A DNA stretch of 64,000 bases, taken from contig NZ_CP063458.1 of assembly GCF_015169395.1 (NCBI RefSeq), positions 3,162,001 to 3,226,000 on the forward strand, read 5' to 3'. The notes under the pieces were generated by a model. That model saw nothing but the letters and a program-made list of their open reading frames with translations, was not told the DNA's origin and searched no databases. Shown here one piece after another: positions 1 through 9,200 of the stretch (its first letter is position 1; each line of letters begins with the position of its first letter). The DNA is from Humisphaera borealis (GTDB taxonomy: Bacteria > Planctomycetota > Phycisphaerae > Tepidisphaerales > Tepidisphaeraceae). Both the position numbers and the translations under genes were made by a program.

Positions 1-1971
1 CAAAGCCGTCGGGTCGACTTTAGTGAAATAGGTCAACGTCACACGAAGCCGAACCTCCGGCAGGGCGTTTACAATGTTGACGGGCAGCTTCAATGTGTAG
101 ACGTGACGTTGCCTCCGTCGCATCTCAGATGTAGCGAAGAAACATATCTCGGTCGGGAGCACTCCATCAAGAGCGGCTTGATCGGGGACGCCATGTCCAT
201 AGAGAAGATGCCGGGAATCCCTCTTGTCTTGATCAGTCCAATCAGCGGGAAATGGTCCTGCGGTCTCGGGGCACTGACAGACGTGTGTCAGATAAGCCTT
301 CGCGAGAAGCGGGGCATATCTCGTCTCAGCCGAGCTTTCGAATAGTTTCACGAGCCGGGCAAGCGCAAATGCCACTTTCGGCACAGCGAAGCTGGTCCCA
401 AAGTCCTTAGCCGTTCCAGTAGGAGCTTTAAGGCTCTTGATTGCGGCGTCATCGTCATCGTCAACATCGATCGCCACATCTGTGGGGTCGTCCGGATTAA
501 TACTAAGAACGCAGTTTCCCCCGGCTTCCGACAAATCAGGCTTTGGGAATTGCTTCGGACCTGGACCACGCCGCGAGTAAACGGTGGCATGGCCGGGATG
601 CGAGTATTCCTGCCCCACTTGGCGTTCCGCGTAACTCGAGACCGTTATAGCATTGAACGCCTCACCCGGCCGCCCCATCTGCGCATTTGGATCGGAATGC
701 CACGTTGCCGGGTCGAGAAAATTAGGCTGATCGGGCGAAAGCTGGTCACCCACGACGTTGGGAAGGTTCCCAGTAGGCAACACGAACAATACGCCGTATT
801 TGCGCGAAATCAGGTCAATGTTTAATGCTTGGGGACTGACGTTGTCACTATCGATCGGCACAGCTGTACTGACGGAAGCCGTGAAGACTTTCGTCCTTGG
901 ACGGAGAGCACTCACAGCCTCTGCGACCGCACCGTAGCTATCCAGGTTCAGTCCGCCAGGTATGCCTGCAAGTTCTACTCTCCGCGAATGCACAACGGCG
1001 CGAGCGTGAAGCCGACCGTCTGCTCGGACTTGCCTTTCCGGGTCTTCACCGTAAGCAATCACTCCGGCGACGAACGTTCCATGCCCCCCTTCCGGGTCAA
1101 AGTCGCTCAGATCGACTTGTGGGTCGCCAGTGAGGACGACTCCGGCCAAAAGCGGATGGCTGGCATGCACACCCGTATCGAAAACGGCAATCTCCGGGAC
1201 ATGCGGAGCAACAACCACTGACAGCTTGCCTCCGCTCCCGCCGGAAGCTGCTCGGTGTCTCGCAGCAGGACGTAACTCGCCAGCTTGCTCAACCAACGCG
1301 ACCGCCTCGACGCGCTTCGCGATATCTTCTGACAACGCGAGCGGTCCTTGCCATGTGCTGGTGAATCGACCGACACCGGCAACCAACTTTTGGAAGACCA
1401 AGCCTCTTGGCCCAAGCTCTTCCCTAATCGACTCGATAATGACGCTGATTTCCTTGGCGTTGTAATGAGGGTAAAAGACGAGCTCGAGGAGACCCGTGCG
1501 TGAGGTGTCTCCCCGCTCTAAGATCTCAAGGAGGCTTTTCCCGAGCTTGTCCTTGTAGTCGAGCCCTTTAATAGAATCGATGTAGTCTAAATCTGCAGTA
1601 ACCGCCTGTTTGCTACTATACTGGCCAATGTAGCGCTTCGAGTCATCGTAGTCCGCTCGTGATCCCCAGCTAGCGACGATACCACCATCCGGCAACACTC
1701 GGTGAACCTTGGCTTGGATACGGTCGAGGTTTCGGCGTAGGGACGGACGACCCTTCCAAGTACGTGCGGCGAAAAAGATGTGCTCGTCCGGTACGAGCGG
1801 ATCCTTAGGCTTAGACAACAGGGCTCGGCGTACCCCCGCAAGTAAGTTCGCGGCATGCGCGGGTCGGCTAAAGCCGTCCTCTCGCGGTTCACTGCCGCCT
1901 TGAGGTACAAACTCCTCGGTTGAGAACCACTGGCGTGGGAATCGCCGCAATGCCCGCCGTTGTTCGCTCAT
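1..1971 (-). CDS. Subtilisin-like S8 family serine peptidase (3' end beyond window)
   Basis: I translated the minus strand from an ATG at 1971 and found 657 codons with no stop up to the window edge. The catalytic set of the subtilase family is complete: Asp265 in VFDTGVHASHP, His297 in GGHGTFVAGV, the oxyanion Asn402 in VLPTGNL and Ser527 in GTSFAVPKVA. A YGHGVPD stretch follows, as is usual after the Ser. The first 260 residues form a charged domain with no signal peptide, so the enzyme should act inside the cell. Its ATG overlaps the TGA of the AAA ATPase gene (ATGA), so the two are surely cotranslated. The region is less GC-rich than the rest of the window. The likely role is ATPase-gated proteolysis, perhaps in defence or stress. 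The fold is certain, the biological role is inference. Confidence 0.9.
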   Translation of the reverse strand, partial: MSEQRRALRRFPRQWFSTEEFVPQGGSEPREDGFSRPAHAANLLAGVRRALLSKPKDPLVPDEHIFFAARTWKGRPSLRRNLDRIQAKVHRVLPDGGIVASWGSRADYDDSKRYIGQYSSKQAVTADLDYIDSIKGLDYKDKLGKSLLEILERGDTSRTGLLELVFYPHYNAKEISVIIESIREELGPRGLVFQKLVAGVGRFTSTWQGPLALSEDIAKRVEAVALVEQAGELRPAARHRAASGGSGGKLSVVVAPHVPEIAVFDTGVHASHPLLAGVVLTGDPQVDLSDFDPEGGHGTFVAGVIAYGEDPERQVRADGRLHARAVVHSRRVELAGIPGGLNLDSYGAVAEAVSALRPRTKVFTASVSTAVPIDSDNVSPQALNIDLISRKYGVLFVLPTGNLPNVVGDQLSPDQPNFLDPATWHSDPNAQMGRPGEAFNAITVSSYAERQVGQEYSHPGHATVYSRRGPGPKQFPKPDLSEAGGNCVLSINPDDPTDVAIDVDDDDDAAIKSLKAPTGTAKDFGTSFAVPKVAFALARLVKLFESSAETRYAPLLAKAYLTHVCQCPETAGPFPADWTDQDKRDSRHLLYGHGVPDQAALDGVLPTEICFFATSEMRRRQRHVYTLKLPVNIVNALPEVRLRVTLTYFTKVDPTAL

Positions 1972-2744
1972 CTTGACTTCCCAATCATCGACATGGCGTC
2001 GGCCCGTGCGCGAAGACTCCTTGCAGCCGCCGCCGTATCCGCCACCTTTAGGCCATGCTGGAGAGCGTCGACGACTTCGGCCGGAGACATCTTGCGTGCA
2101 AGCCGCACAAGTTCTGGCGACACTCGCTTCACCCCCGAAGCTTGGCGAACCAGCAACTTCGTATGGTCGACGCCTAGTGGCCGAAACGCAAGCATGTGTT
2201 GAAAGCGGCGGAGCGCAGCCGGATCCACCGACTCGGGCAGGTTTGTCGCTGCAACTACTGCAACTGAACCGGCCGTCTCGTCTAACGCACTTAGTAAGCC
2301 GACAACTGTCCTTCGGCTCTCGCCACCTTCGCGAGGATCGTCACGGCGACGCGCATACGCATCTAGATCATCGAACACCAATACTGCACCCACCTCGCGG
2401 GCAGCACGGAAAAGATGCGTTAAGTTAGATACAGTTCCCCCTAGAAAGGAGGTGATCAACCTGTCCGCACGTACCCACCAAAACGGTCGTGTCGATCCGA
2501 ATGCCCAGTTCCGCAAAGTCGCCGTCTTCCCGACTCCGGGCGGACCGAAAAGCAGAACTCGCGGGGCGGTGGGTGCCGGAAGCGAAAGCATCCTGCCTAC
2601 ATCGTCTACCGAGTCCTGCAAGGACTTGGGATAAACCAAGGCTTCACTTCGTGGTGGCCTAATCTGGTCGACCCAATCAGGAACGACCACTCCTGCCGCG
2701 CCGCGCGAGGCCTTTAGGTTTTTGATTTGAGGCCCAACCTTCAT
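1968..2744 (-). CDS. AAA family ATPase, partner of the S8 peptidase
   Basis: A 258-residue single-domain AAA ATPase. Walker A is GPPGVGKT at 67-74, Walker B is VLVFDDLD at 121-128, and the sensor-1 Asn is N168 in AATNLP, followed by DPAALRRF with candidate arginine fingers at 179-180. About 60 residues without a recognised domain precede the ATPase. A strong ribosome site (AGGAGAGG) lies just upstream of the ATG. The stop overlaps the start of the subtilase gene, which argues for a two-protein complex in which ATP hydrolysis remodels a substrate or switches the protease. The overall shape resembles small AAA proteins of the Cdc48/FtsH-like group, but without their extra domains. Its substrate and trigger cannot be read from the sequence. 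Confidence 0.9.
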   Translation of the reverse strand: MKVGPQIKNLKASRGAAGVVVPDWVDQIRPPRSEALVYPKSLQDSVDDVGRMLSLPAPTAPRVLLFGPPGVGKTATLRNWAFGSTRPFWWVRADRLITSFLGGTVSNLTHLFRAAREVGAVLVFDDLDAYARRRDDPREGGESRRTVVGLLSALDETAGSVAVVAATNLPESVDPAALRRFQHMLAFRPLGVDHTKLLVRQASGVKRVSPELVRLARKMSPAEVVDALQHGLKVADTAAAARSLRARADAMSMIGKSR

Positions 2745-3114
2745 CCGCCTCTCCTACTTACGTCCGGCGCTTGAGCAAAACCGACATCCTAACGGATTCC
2801 GAACTAAATTGCACGCCTTAAGTGCCGCGAACGCCCCATCTTTTGCGGTCTTTCGAGGAGTCGAGCCGGCGGATCCTCCGAACCGGCAGGTCAAACGACC
2901 TTTAGGGCTGAGTGTACTCGATCGGGCTCGGCCATAGGCATTCTGCGTCCAGTATCGTCCCCACAGGCAAGTCAGCGTTTGCCGGTCACGCTACAACTCG
3001 ACTTATTCCGACTGCGTCTCCCGGAGGCCCCGTATCAGGTTAGAGGCCGGGAAGGCTCCTACGGACAACGAGGTGGCGGCGGACGAAAAGGTGGACGAAA
3101 TACTTTCGGCGCAT
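2745..3114. other. Intergenic region upstream of the AAA/S8 pair
   Basis: About 370 bases between the AAA gene and the tRNA terminator. I see no convincing reading frame, RNA gene or repeat. It must hold the promoter of the leftward AAA/S8 operon, but no clear -35/-10 pair stands out. If the left side is an inserted island, the junction with the chromosome would be in or near here. Confidence 0.5.
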
Positions 3115-3144
3115 GAAAAAACCCGCGATTTTTCGCGGGTTTTA
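3115..3144 (-). terminator. Rho-independent terminator of tRNA-Glu
   Basis: Read on the minus strand, a perfect 6-bp CCCGCG/CGCGGG stem closes a six-base A-rich loop. It is flanked by AAAA before and a run of T after, starting directly after the tRNA 3' end. The A/T flanks also make it usable on the plus strand. Confidence 0.85.
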
Positions 3145-3145
3145 G

Positions 3146-3218
3146 TACCCCCAAGGGGAGTCGAACCCCTGTTCGCCGGCTGAGAACCGGCTGTCCTAGG
3201 CCACTAGACGATGGGGGC
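3146..3218 (-). tRNA. tRNA-Glu (anticodon CTC)
   Basis: The minus strand folds into a full cloverleaf: acceptor GCCCCCA pairing with TGGGGGT (first pair G-U), a D arm containing the CTAGTGG stretch, a GCCGG/CCGGC anticodon stem with loop TTCTCAG giving anticodon CTC, and a T arm AGGGG/CCCCT with loop TTCGACT. The discriminator is A, and no CCA is encoded. It decodes GAG. A terminator follows at once. The 3' half of such a tRNA is a common integration site, and here the accessory AAA/S8 genes lie on that side. Confidence 0.95.
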
Positions 3219-3462
3219 GTCTTAACGCACGCTTGGTGCATGGGGAAGGATTGTTGCAGATGGGCGGCGCGGGGTCAAGTGGCACCCGAGTCTCCAGCAT
3301 TCACGACGATCGCCTGTTGCTTTCGCCTCGCCGCTACAATTGGTGATCATCTTCGCCGGCCAATACCCTTCGGATGCCCAAGGAGCGGACCCTGTTTGAC
3401 CAGCGAGACTAGATAACGGGGGGGGTTGTTAATACGCGAAGTCCGCCTGGTAGACTTCCGAA

Positions 3463-4275
3463 ATGGCGAAAGCAACGAGCGTAGGGTGGACGCGAGAGCA
3501 CTTTCTGATCGCGCTGAACGTCTACTGCAAGCTTCCCTTCGGGAAGCTCCACAAGGGCAACAAGCTCATTATCGACGTTGCCGGCAAGATGGGGCGAACG
3601 CCAAGCAGCCTCGCCATGAAGTTGTCCAACTTCGCATCACTTGATCCCGTGTTGCAGGCCCGAGGAATACGAGGCCTGTCCGGCGCGACCAAGACCGATT
3701 GTGCGATGTGGGATGAATTTCACACGGAGTTCCCCGCGCTTGCCCCGGCCAGTGAGCAGTTGTTGCATGACCTGTTCACAAAGGATGACGGCCGCGAAGT
3801 GGATTTTCTTCATCGCGATAAGGTCCGGCTGGAGCCGGCGGCGAGGTTCATCGCATGGACGGGTCCCACGGAATCGACCGCAACAGTCAAAGTTCGGCGG
3901 GGGCAGCAGTTCTTCCGACAAGCTGTCCTTAACGCGTACAACGTTCGCTGCTGTATCAGTGGAATCCATGTCCCGCGCCTACTGGTTGCAAGCCATATCA
4001 AACCATGGAGCGGTTTTCCGAATGAACGGGTCGACCCACGAAACGGGTTGTGCCTGTCCAGTCTTCATGATGCGGCGTTCGATGCCGGATTGATCACCAT
4101 CGACGAGCAACTCAGAGTTGTGCTCGGCAAACAACTGAAGTCCTATTTCCCACAAGCGGCGTTGGAACAGAACTTCACTCCATTCGAAGGCAAGCCAATC
4201 AATCTGCCAGTGAAGCTGGCCGAGCCCAGTAAGGAGTTCCTGCTGTATCACCGCGAATCGGTCTTCATGCTCTGA
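3463..4275 (+). CDS. HNH endonuclease domain protein
   Basis: A 270-residue protein. The C-terminal half carries the HNH_2-type core: SHIKPW, then NGLCLSSLHDAAFDAGLITI, where the first His, the Asn and the second His are the metal-binding and catalytic set. The N-terminal half (about 1-150) has no recognised domain and probably binds DNA or a partner; its WTREHFLIALNVYCKLPFGKLH start is typical of stand-alone HNH proteins in defence-related regions. No methyltransferase is adjacent, so it is not a simple restriction pair. It is monocistronic between tRNA-Glu and aroA, and less GC-rich than aroA. No good ribosome site precedes the ATG, so the start is only moderately sure. Confidence 0.85.
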   Translation: MAKATSVGWTREHFLIALNVYCKLPFGKLHKGNKLIIDVAGKMGRTPSSLAMKLSNFASLDPVLQARGIRGLSGATKTDCAMWDEFHTEFPALAPASEQLLHDLFTKDDGREVDFLHRDKVRLEPAARFIAWTGPTESTATVKVRRGQQFFRQAVLNAYNVRCCISGIHVPRLLVASHIKPWSGFPNERVDPRNGLCLSSLHDAAFDAGLITIDEQLRVVLGKQLKSYFPQAALEQNFTPFEGKPINLPVKLAEPSKEFLLYHRESVFML

Positions 4276-4380
4276 CTAGCAGCGTGCGATCTCCCACCTT
4301 ATGACCGCGCCAAGGGACGAAGCGCACGCCGCCCCCCAATCTTTACCTTCCCCCTCCCATCCCCTACCCTCGACCGCCCG

Positions 4381-5685
4381 ATGAGCGACATCACCCTTGA
4401 GCCTCTCTCCAAGCCCTTTTCCGTCTCGGTCACCCCGCCGGGGTCTAAGAGCCTGACCAATCGGGCATTGGTGCTGGCGGCGCTGGCGGGTGGGTCTTGC
4501 TCGGTCTCCAACATCCTCTTCGCCGACGACACGCTGGTCATGCTCGACTGCCTGCGTAAGCTGGGGTTTGACGTAGCCGTGGATGAAGCCACTCGGACTG
4601 CCACCGTCGTCGGGCGGGGCGGGGTGTTGCCGGCGTCGTCGGCCGAGTTGTTCTGCGGCAACAGCGGGACGACCATTCGCTTTGTCGCCGCGCTGTGTGC
4701 CCTGGGGCATGGGGATTTCACGCTCGACGGCGTTCCCCGCATGCGGCAGCGGCCGATCGGGGAACTGGCCAACCTGCTGCACAACCTGGGCGTGCGGATC
4801 GAATACCCCGGCGAAACCGGCTTTCCGCCGGTGCGGATCGTCGCCGACGGCCTGCCCGGCGGGTGGGTGCGGTTCGGGCGCAGCCAGTCGTCGCAGTTCC
4901 TGTCGGCGTTGTGCCAGGTCGCACCGTATGCCCGGCATGAGGTTCGGGTGAACCTCGAACCGAACCAAACGAGCTGGCCTTACGTCGCGATGACGCTGCG
5001 GCTGATGGACGAGTTCGGCGTTACGCCGCACCTGGTCCGCGATCCCGACACCGCCGAGCCCACGCAGCTCATCATCCCGCAAGGCGTTTACCATCCGACG
5101 TCGTATCAGGTGGAGCCGGATGCGTCGGGGGCGAGCTACTTCCTGGCCGCAGCGGCGATCCACCCTGGCAGCAAAATCACGATCGCCGGCCTGGGCAAGG
5201 CCAGCCTGCAGGGGGATGTGGGGTTTGCCGACCTGCTGCACCAGATGGGGGCCGACCTGGTCTTCGGCAAAGACTTCATCACAATCGGCGGGACCGACCG
5301 GTTCGAGGCGATCGATGTCGACCTTTCGAAGATGCCCGACACGGCGCAGACGCTGGCCGTCGCTTCGCTGTTTGCCGAGGGCACGACCCGCCTGCGCGGC
5401 CTGCACACGCTGCGGGTGAAAGAGACCGACCGCGTCGCCGCGACGGCGACAGAGCTTCGCAAGCTCGGGGCGGAGGTGGAGATCGACGGGGACGATCTGA
5501 TCATCACGCCGCCCGAGGACGGCCGGCTGAAACCCTCCGCGATCGACACCTACGATGACCACCGCATGGCGATGGCATTCGCGCTGGCGGGGACGAAGTC
5601 GGCGGGCGTCACAATCCGCGACGCGGGATGTGTCAGCAAGACGTATCCGACGTACTTCCAGGACTTGGAAACGCTGCGGGGGTGA
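4381..5685 (+). CDS. aroA: 3-phosphoshikimate 1-carboxyvinyltransferase (EPSP synthase)
   Basis: This is the sixth step of the shikimate pathway: it transfers the enolpyruvyl group of phosphoenolpyruvate to shikimate-3-phosphate in the cytoplasm. At 434 residues it has the normal length. Family marks are PGSKSLTNR near 20-28, GNSGTTIRF at 93-101 in the PEP-binding loop, SQSSQFLSAL, the LRVKETDR signature around 350, and YDDHRMAMA near 393. No other aromatic-pathway gene is adjacent, so it appears to be a single-gene unit. The next gene on the strand starts about 550 bases on, after a large palindromic repeat. The reverse-strand open frames across it are shadows of its GC-rich codons. Confidence 0.97.
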   Translation: MSDITLEPLSKPFSVSVTPPGSKSLTNRALVLAALAGGSCSVSNILFADDTLVMLDCLRKLGFDVAVDEATRTATVVGRGGVLPASSAELFCGNSGTTIRFVAALCALGHGDFTLDGVPRMRQRPIGELANLLHNLGVRIEYPGETGFPPVRIVADGLPGGWVRFGRSQSSQFLSALCQVAPYARHEVRVNLEPNQTSWPYVAMTLRLMDEFGVTPHLVRDPDTAEPTQLIIPQGVYHPTSYQVEPDASGASYFLAAAAIHPGSKITIAGLGKASLQGDVGFADLLHQMGADLVFGKDFITIGGTDRFEAIDVDLSKMPDTAQTLAVASLFAEGTTRLRGLHTLRVKETDRVAATATELRKLGAEVEIDGDDLIITPPEDGRLKPSAIDTYDDHRMAMAFALAGTKSAGVTIRDAGCVSKTYPTYFQDLETLRG

Positions 5686-5721
5686 GCCTTCGGCGGTGAG
5701 CTTTCGTCGGTCCGAAAGAAG

Positions 5722-6031
5722 GAGATCACCACGGAGGCACGGAGACACGGAGGGCAATGGGGCGAACGAGGCGCACTCGTCACCCTGAGAGCGTGTGACA
5801 TTTTGAGGAGCCGCGCACGAAGTGTACTCACGGAGTAAGTGGGGACGACCCCGAACCGTCACGGTTCCTGCTTACCGTCAAGATTCCCGTATACTAAGGG
5901 CTCCCGCTTACTCCGTGAGTACACTCCGTGCGCGGCTCCTCAGAACGTCGCATGCTCCCAACTCCTGATGGCACGAAAGTGACACGTCCGTCGAGTCGCC
6001 CTCCGTGTCTCCGCGTCTCCGTGGTGATCTC
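5722..6031. repeat. Nested inverted repeat filling the aroA-carB gap
   Basis: Two inverted repeats sit one inside the other. The outer arms (5722-5755 and 5998-6031, 34 bases, two mismatches) are built on the ACGGAGRCACGGAG motif. The inner arms (5805-5843 and 5903-5941, 39 bases, two mismatches) contain TGTACTCACGGAGTAAG. About 60 bases separate the inner arms, holding a further small dyad around GAACCGTCACGGTTC. A relative of the outer arms recurs at 35700-35873. It has no coding potential, and the transcript would fold into a very long hairpin. Confidence 0.9.
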
Positions 6032-6235
6032 TCTTCTTCGCCCCAGCGACGCCGCTTAGCGCTCCCCAAAACCACGTCGTTTTGCAATCGCCGCCGTCAT
6101 CTGTACAGTGCTCGGAATTTTGCAGACGTCCGGGTCATTGCCGGGGACGTGGCTTCTGCCACATCTTCAGTCTTGTCCGGCACTTAGGATTGTTCGCCGG
6201 CCGATTACGCCGCACAGCGGTTACCAACCACGCCC

Positions 6236-9200
6236 ATGCCCAAGCGCACCGACATCCACTCGATCCTCATCATCGGCTCCGGCCCCATCGTCATCGGGCA
6301 GGGGTGCGAGTTCGACTACTCCGGCGTGCAGGCCTGCCGCGCGCTGCGGGAGGAGGGGTATCGCATCGTCCTGATCAACAGCAATCCCGCGACGATCATG
6401 ACCGATCCGGAGTTCGCCGACGCCACCTATATCGAGCCCATCTCCCCCGAGACCGTCGAGAAGATCCTGGAGCGTGAGAAGGCCAACGGCACGCCCATCG
6501 ACGCCCTGCTGCCAACCCTCGGCGGGCAGACCGGCCTGAACACCGGCATGGCCTGCTTCGACAAGGGCATCCTGACCAGGTACGGCGTGAAGATGATCGG
6601 CGCCGACCGCGAGGCGATCTTCAAAGGCGAAGACCGGCAGGTGTTCAAAGACCTGATGCTGAAGATCGGCCTGAAGGTGCCGCTGTCGGGCGTCGTGCAT
6701 ACCTTGGAAGACGCGCGAAAGGTGCTCGATGAACTCGGCCTGCCGCTGATCATCCGCCCGGCTTTTACGCTCGGCGGGACCGGCGGCGGGATCGCCTACA
6801 ACGTCGAAGAGTTCGAGACGATCGTCGCCCGCGGCCTCGACGCCAGCCCGACCAACGAAGTGCTCGTCGAGCAGTCGGTCATCGGCTGGAAAGAGTTCGA
6901 GATGGAGGTCGTCCGCGACCGCAATGACAACTGCGTCATCATCTGCTCGATCGAAAACATCGACGCTATGGGCGTTCACACCGGCGACAGCATCACCGTC
7001 GCCCCGATCCAGACGCTGACCGACAAGGAATACCAGCGGATGCGCGATGCGAGCTTCGCCGTCATCCGCGCCGTCGGCGTCGAGACGGGTGGCAGCAACA
7101 TCCAGTTCGGCATCAACCCCGCCAACGGAGACATGGTCGTCATCGAGATGAACCCGCGCGTGTCGCGAAGTTCGGCGCTGGCGTCCAAGGCGACCGGTTA
7201 TCCGATCGCCAAGCTCGCCGCTAAGCTCGCGGTCGGGTACACGCTGGACGAACTGCCGAACTACATCACCTCGAAGAAGGGTGCCGACGGCAAGTGGGAG
7301 TATTACACGTCGGCCTGCTTTGAGCCGACGATCGACTACTGCGTCATCAAGATCCCGCGGTGGACGTTCGAGAAATTCCCCGACGCGGATGAGACGCTGA
7401 CGACGCAGATGAAGTCCGTCGGCGAAGCGATGGCGATCGGGCGGACGTTCAAGGAAGCCCTTCAAAAGGGCATCCGCAGCATGGAGGTCAAGCGCTTCGG
7501 TTTCGGCCTCGACAAGTACGACAAGTGGCTGAACGCGCAGAAGGCAAAGGCGAGCGGCCCCGTCAGTGACACGGGCTTCCAGCCCGTGCCTGGTGCGGTG
7601 GAGTCTGGAAAGCGCACGACTGCCGACGCACAACACACCTCGCACGGGCTGGAAGCCCGTGTCACTGATGCGCGTGGCTTGCCGCCCACCGCCCGCGCCG
7701 ATGACGACCTGAACGCCGACAAGACCACGCAAGGCGAATCCACCGACGCCGAGTGGCCGATCCCCGAAGGCAAGCTTCGGCGGAAGCTCTCCGTCCCGTC
7801 GCAGGGCCGGCTCTACTACGTCCGCTACGCGCTGAAGATGGGGTGGACGATCGACGAGGTGCATCAGCTGACGAAGATCGATCCGTGGTTCTTGGCGCAG
7901 ATGTTGGAGTTGGTGGAGTTTGAGGAGATTCTTGCGTCGTTTACAGACGCAGTTTCGATTCTGAACTCTGGAGGACACTACTTCGGCAAAGACATCGAAC
8001 CAGTAGTTCATCAGGCAAAGCAGTGGGGTTATTCCGACGTTCAGTTGGCAAGTGTTTGGCGCACCACGCCTGCTCGCGTAAGGCGGATGCTTCAAGAGAT
8101 TGGGCTAAAGCCCGTATACAAAATTGTCGACACGTGCGCCGCTGAGTTTGAAGCCTCCACGCCCTACTACTACTCGACCTACGAAACGCCATACCACAAG
8201 GTCGGCATTCCGGGTGAGGACATGCGAACCTGGTTTGATAAGACTCCTGGCGCTGTTGCGATGGGCGGCGCCGCGCTGATGGCCGAGATCACCGAAGACG
8301 AAATCCGCCTCACCCAAAAACCCAAGGTCATCATCATCGGCGGCGGGCCGAACCGGATCGGCCAGGGGATTGAGTTCGACTACTGCTGCGTCCACGCCGC
8401 GTTCGCATGCCGGGAACTCGGCCTCGAATCGGTGATGATCAACTCCAACCCGGAGACGGTCAGCACCGACTACGACACCTCCGACCTGCTCTTCTTCGAG
8501 CCGCTGACGCACGAGGACATCCTCAACATCTGCGAGAGGCTCAATGGCAAGCCGTTCACCGAAAAGGGCGGGCTCGTCAAAGGCGTGATCGTGCAGTTCG
8601 GCGGGCAGACGCCGTTGAACCTGGCGAAGGGCCTGAAGGAAGCCGGCGTGCCGATCCTGGGCACCTCCGTCGAGTCGCTCGACGCCGCTGGCGACCGGGA
8701 ACAGTTCCGCGACCTGCTGCAGAAGCTCGGCCTGAAGCAGCCGGAAAACGGCATCGCGCGGTCGGTGCAGGAAGCCCGCGACATCGCCCGGCGCATCGGC
8801 TACCCCGTGCTGGTCCGCCCAAGTTTCGTGCTCGGCGGGCGGGCGATGGAAATCGTCTACGGCGAAGACCAGCTCAACTACTACATGGCGAACGCCGTTG
8901 ATGCCTCGACGATCGCCGATGCCCCGATCCTCGTCGACAAGTTCCTGGATAACGCCACCGAATGCGACGTCGACTGCCTGGCGGACTATCCGCCGGTGCC
9001 GGTGCCGCTCGAATCGCAGATGGGCAAGGTCCCGCCGGACGAGATCGACAAGGGGCAGGCGATCGTCATCGGCGTGATGGAGCACATCGAAGAAGCCGGC
9101 ATTCACTCCGGCGATTCGGCCTGTTCGTTGCCGCCGTTCTCGCTGTCGAAGGAGATCATCGAGAAGCTCAAGGTGCAGTCGAAGGCGCTGGCCAAGGCAC

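Noticed and set aside
4276-5862. 528-codon minus-strand open frame over aroA
   Set aside because: Antisense shadow of aroA and of the repeat after it; no motif, no ribosome site.
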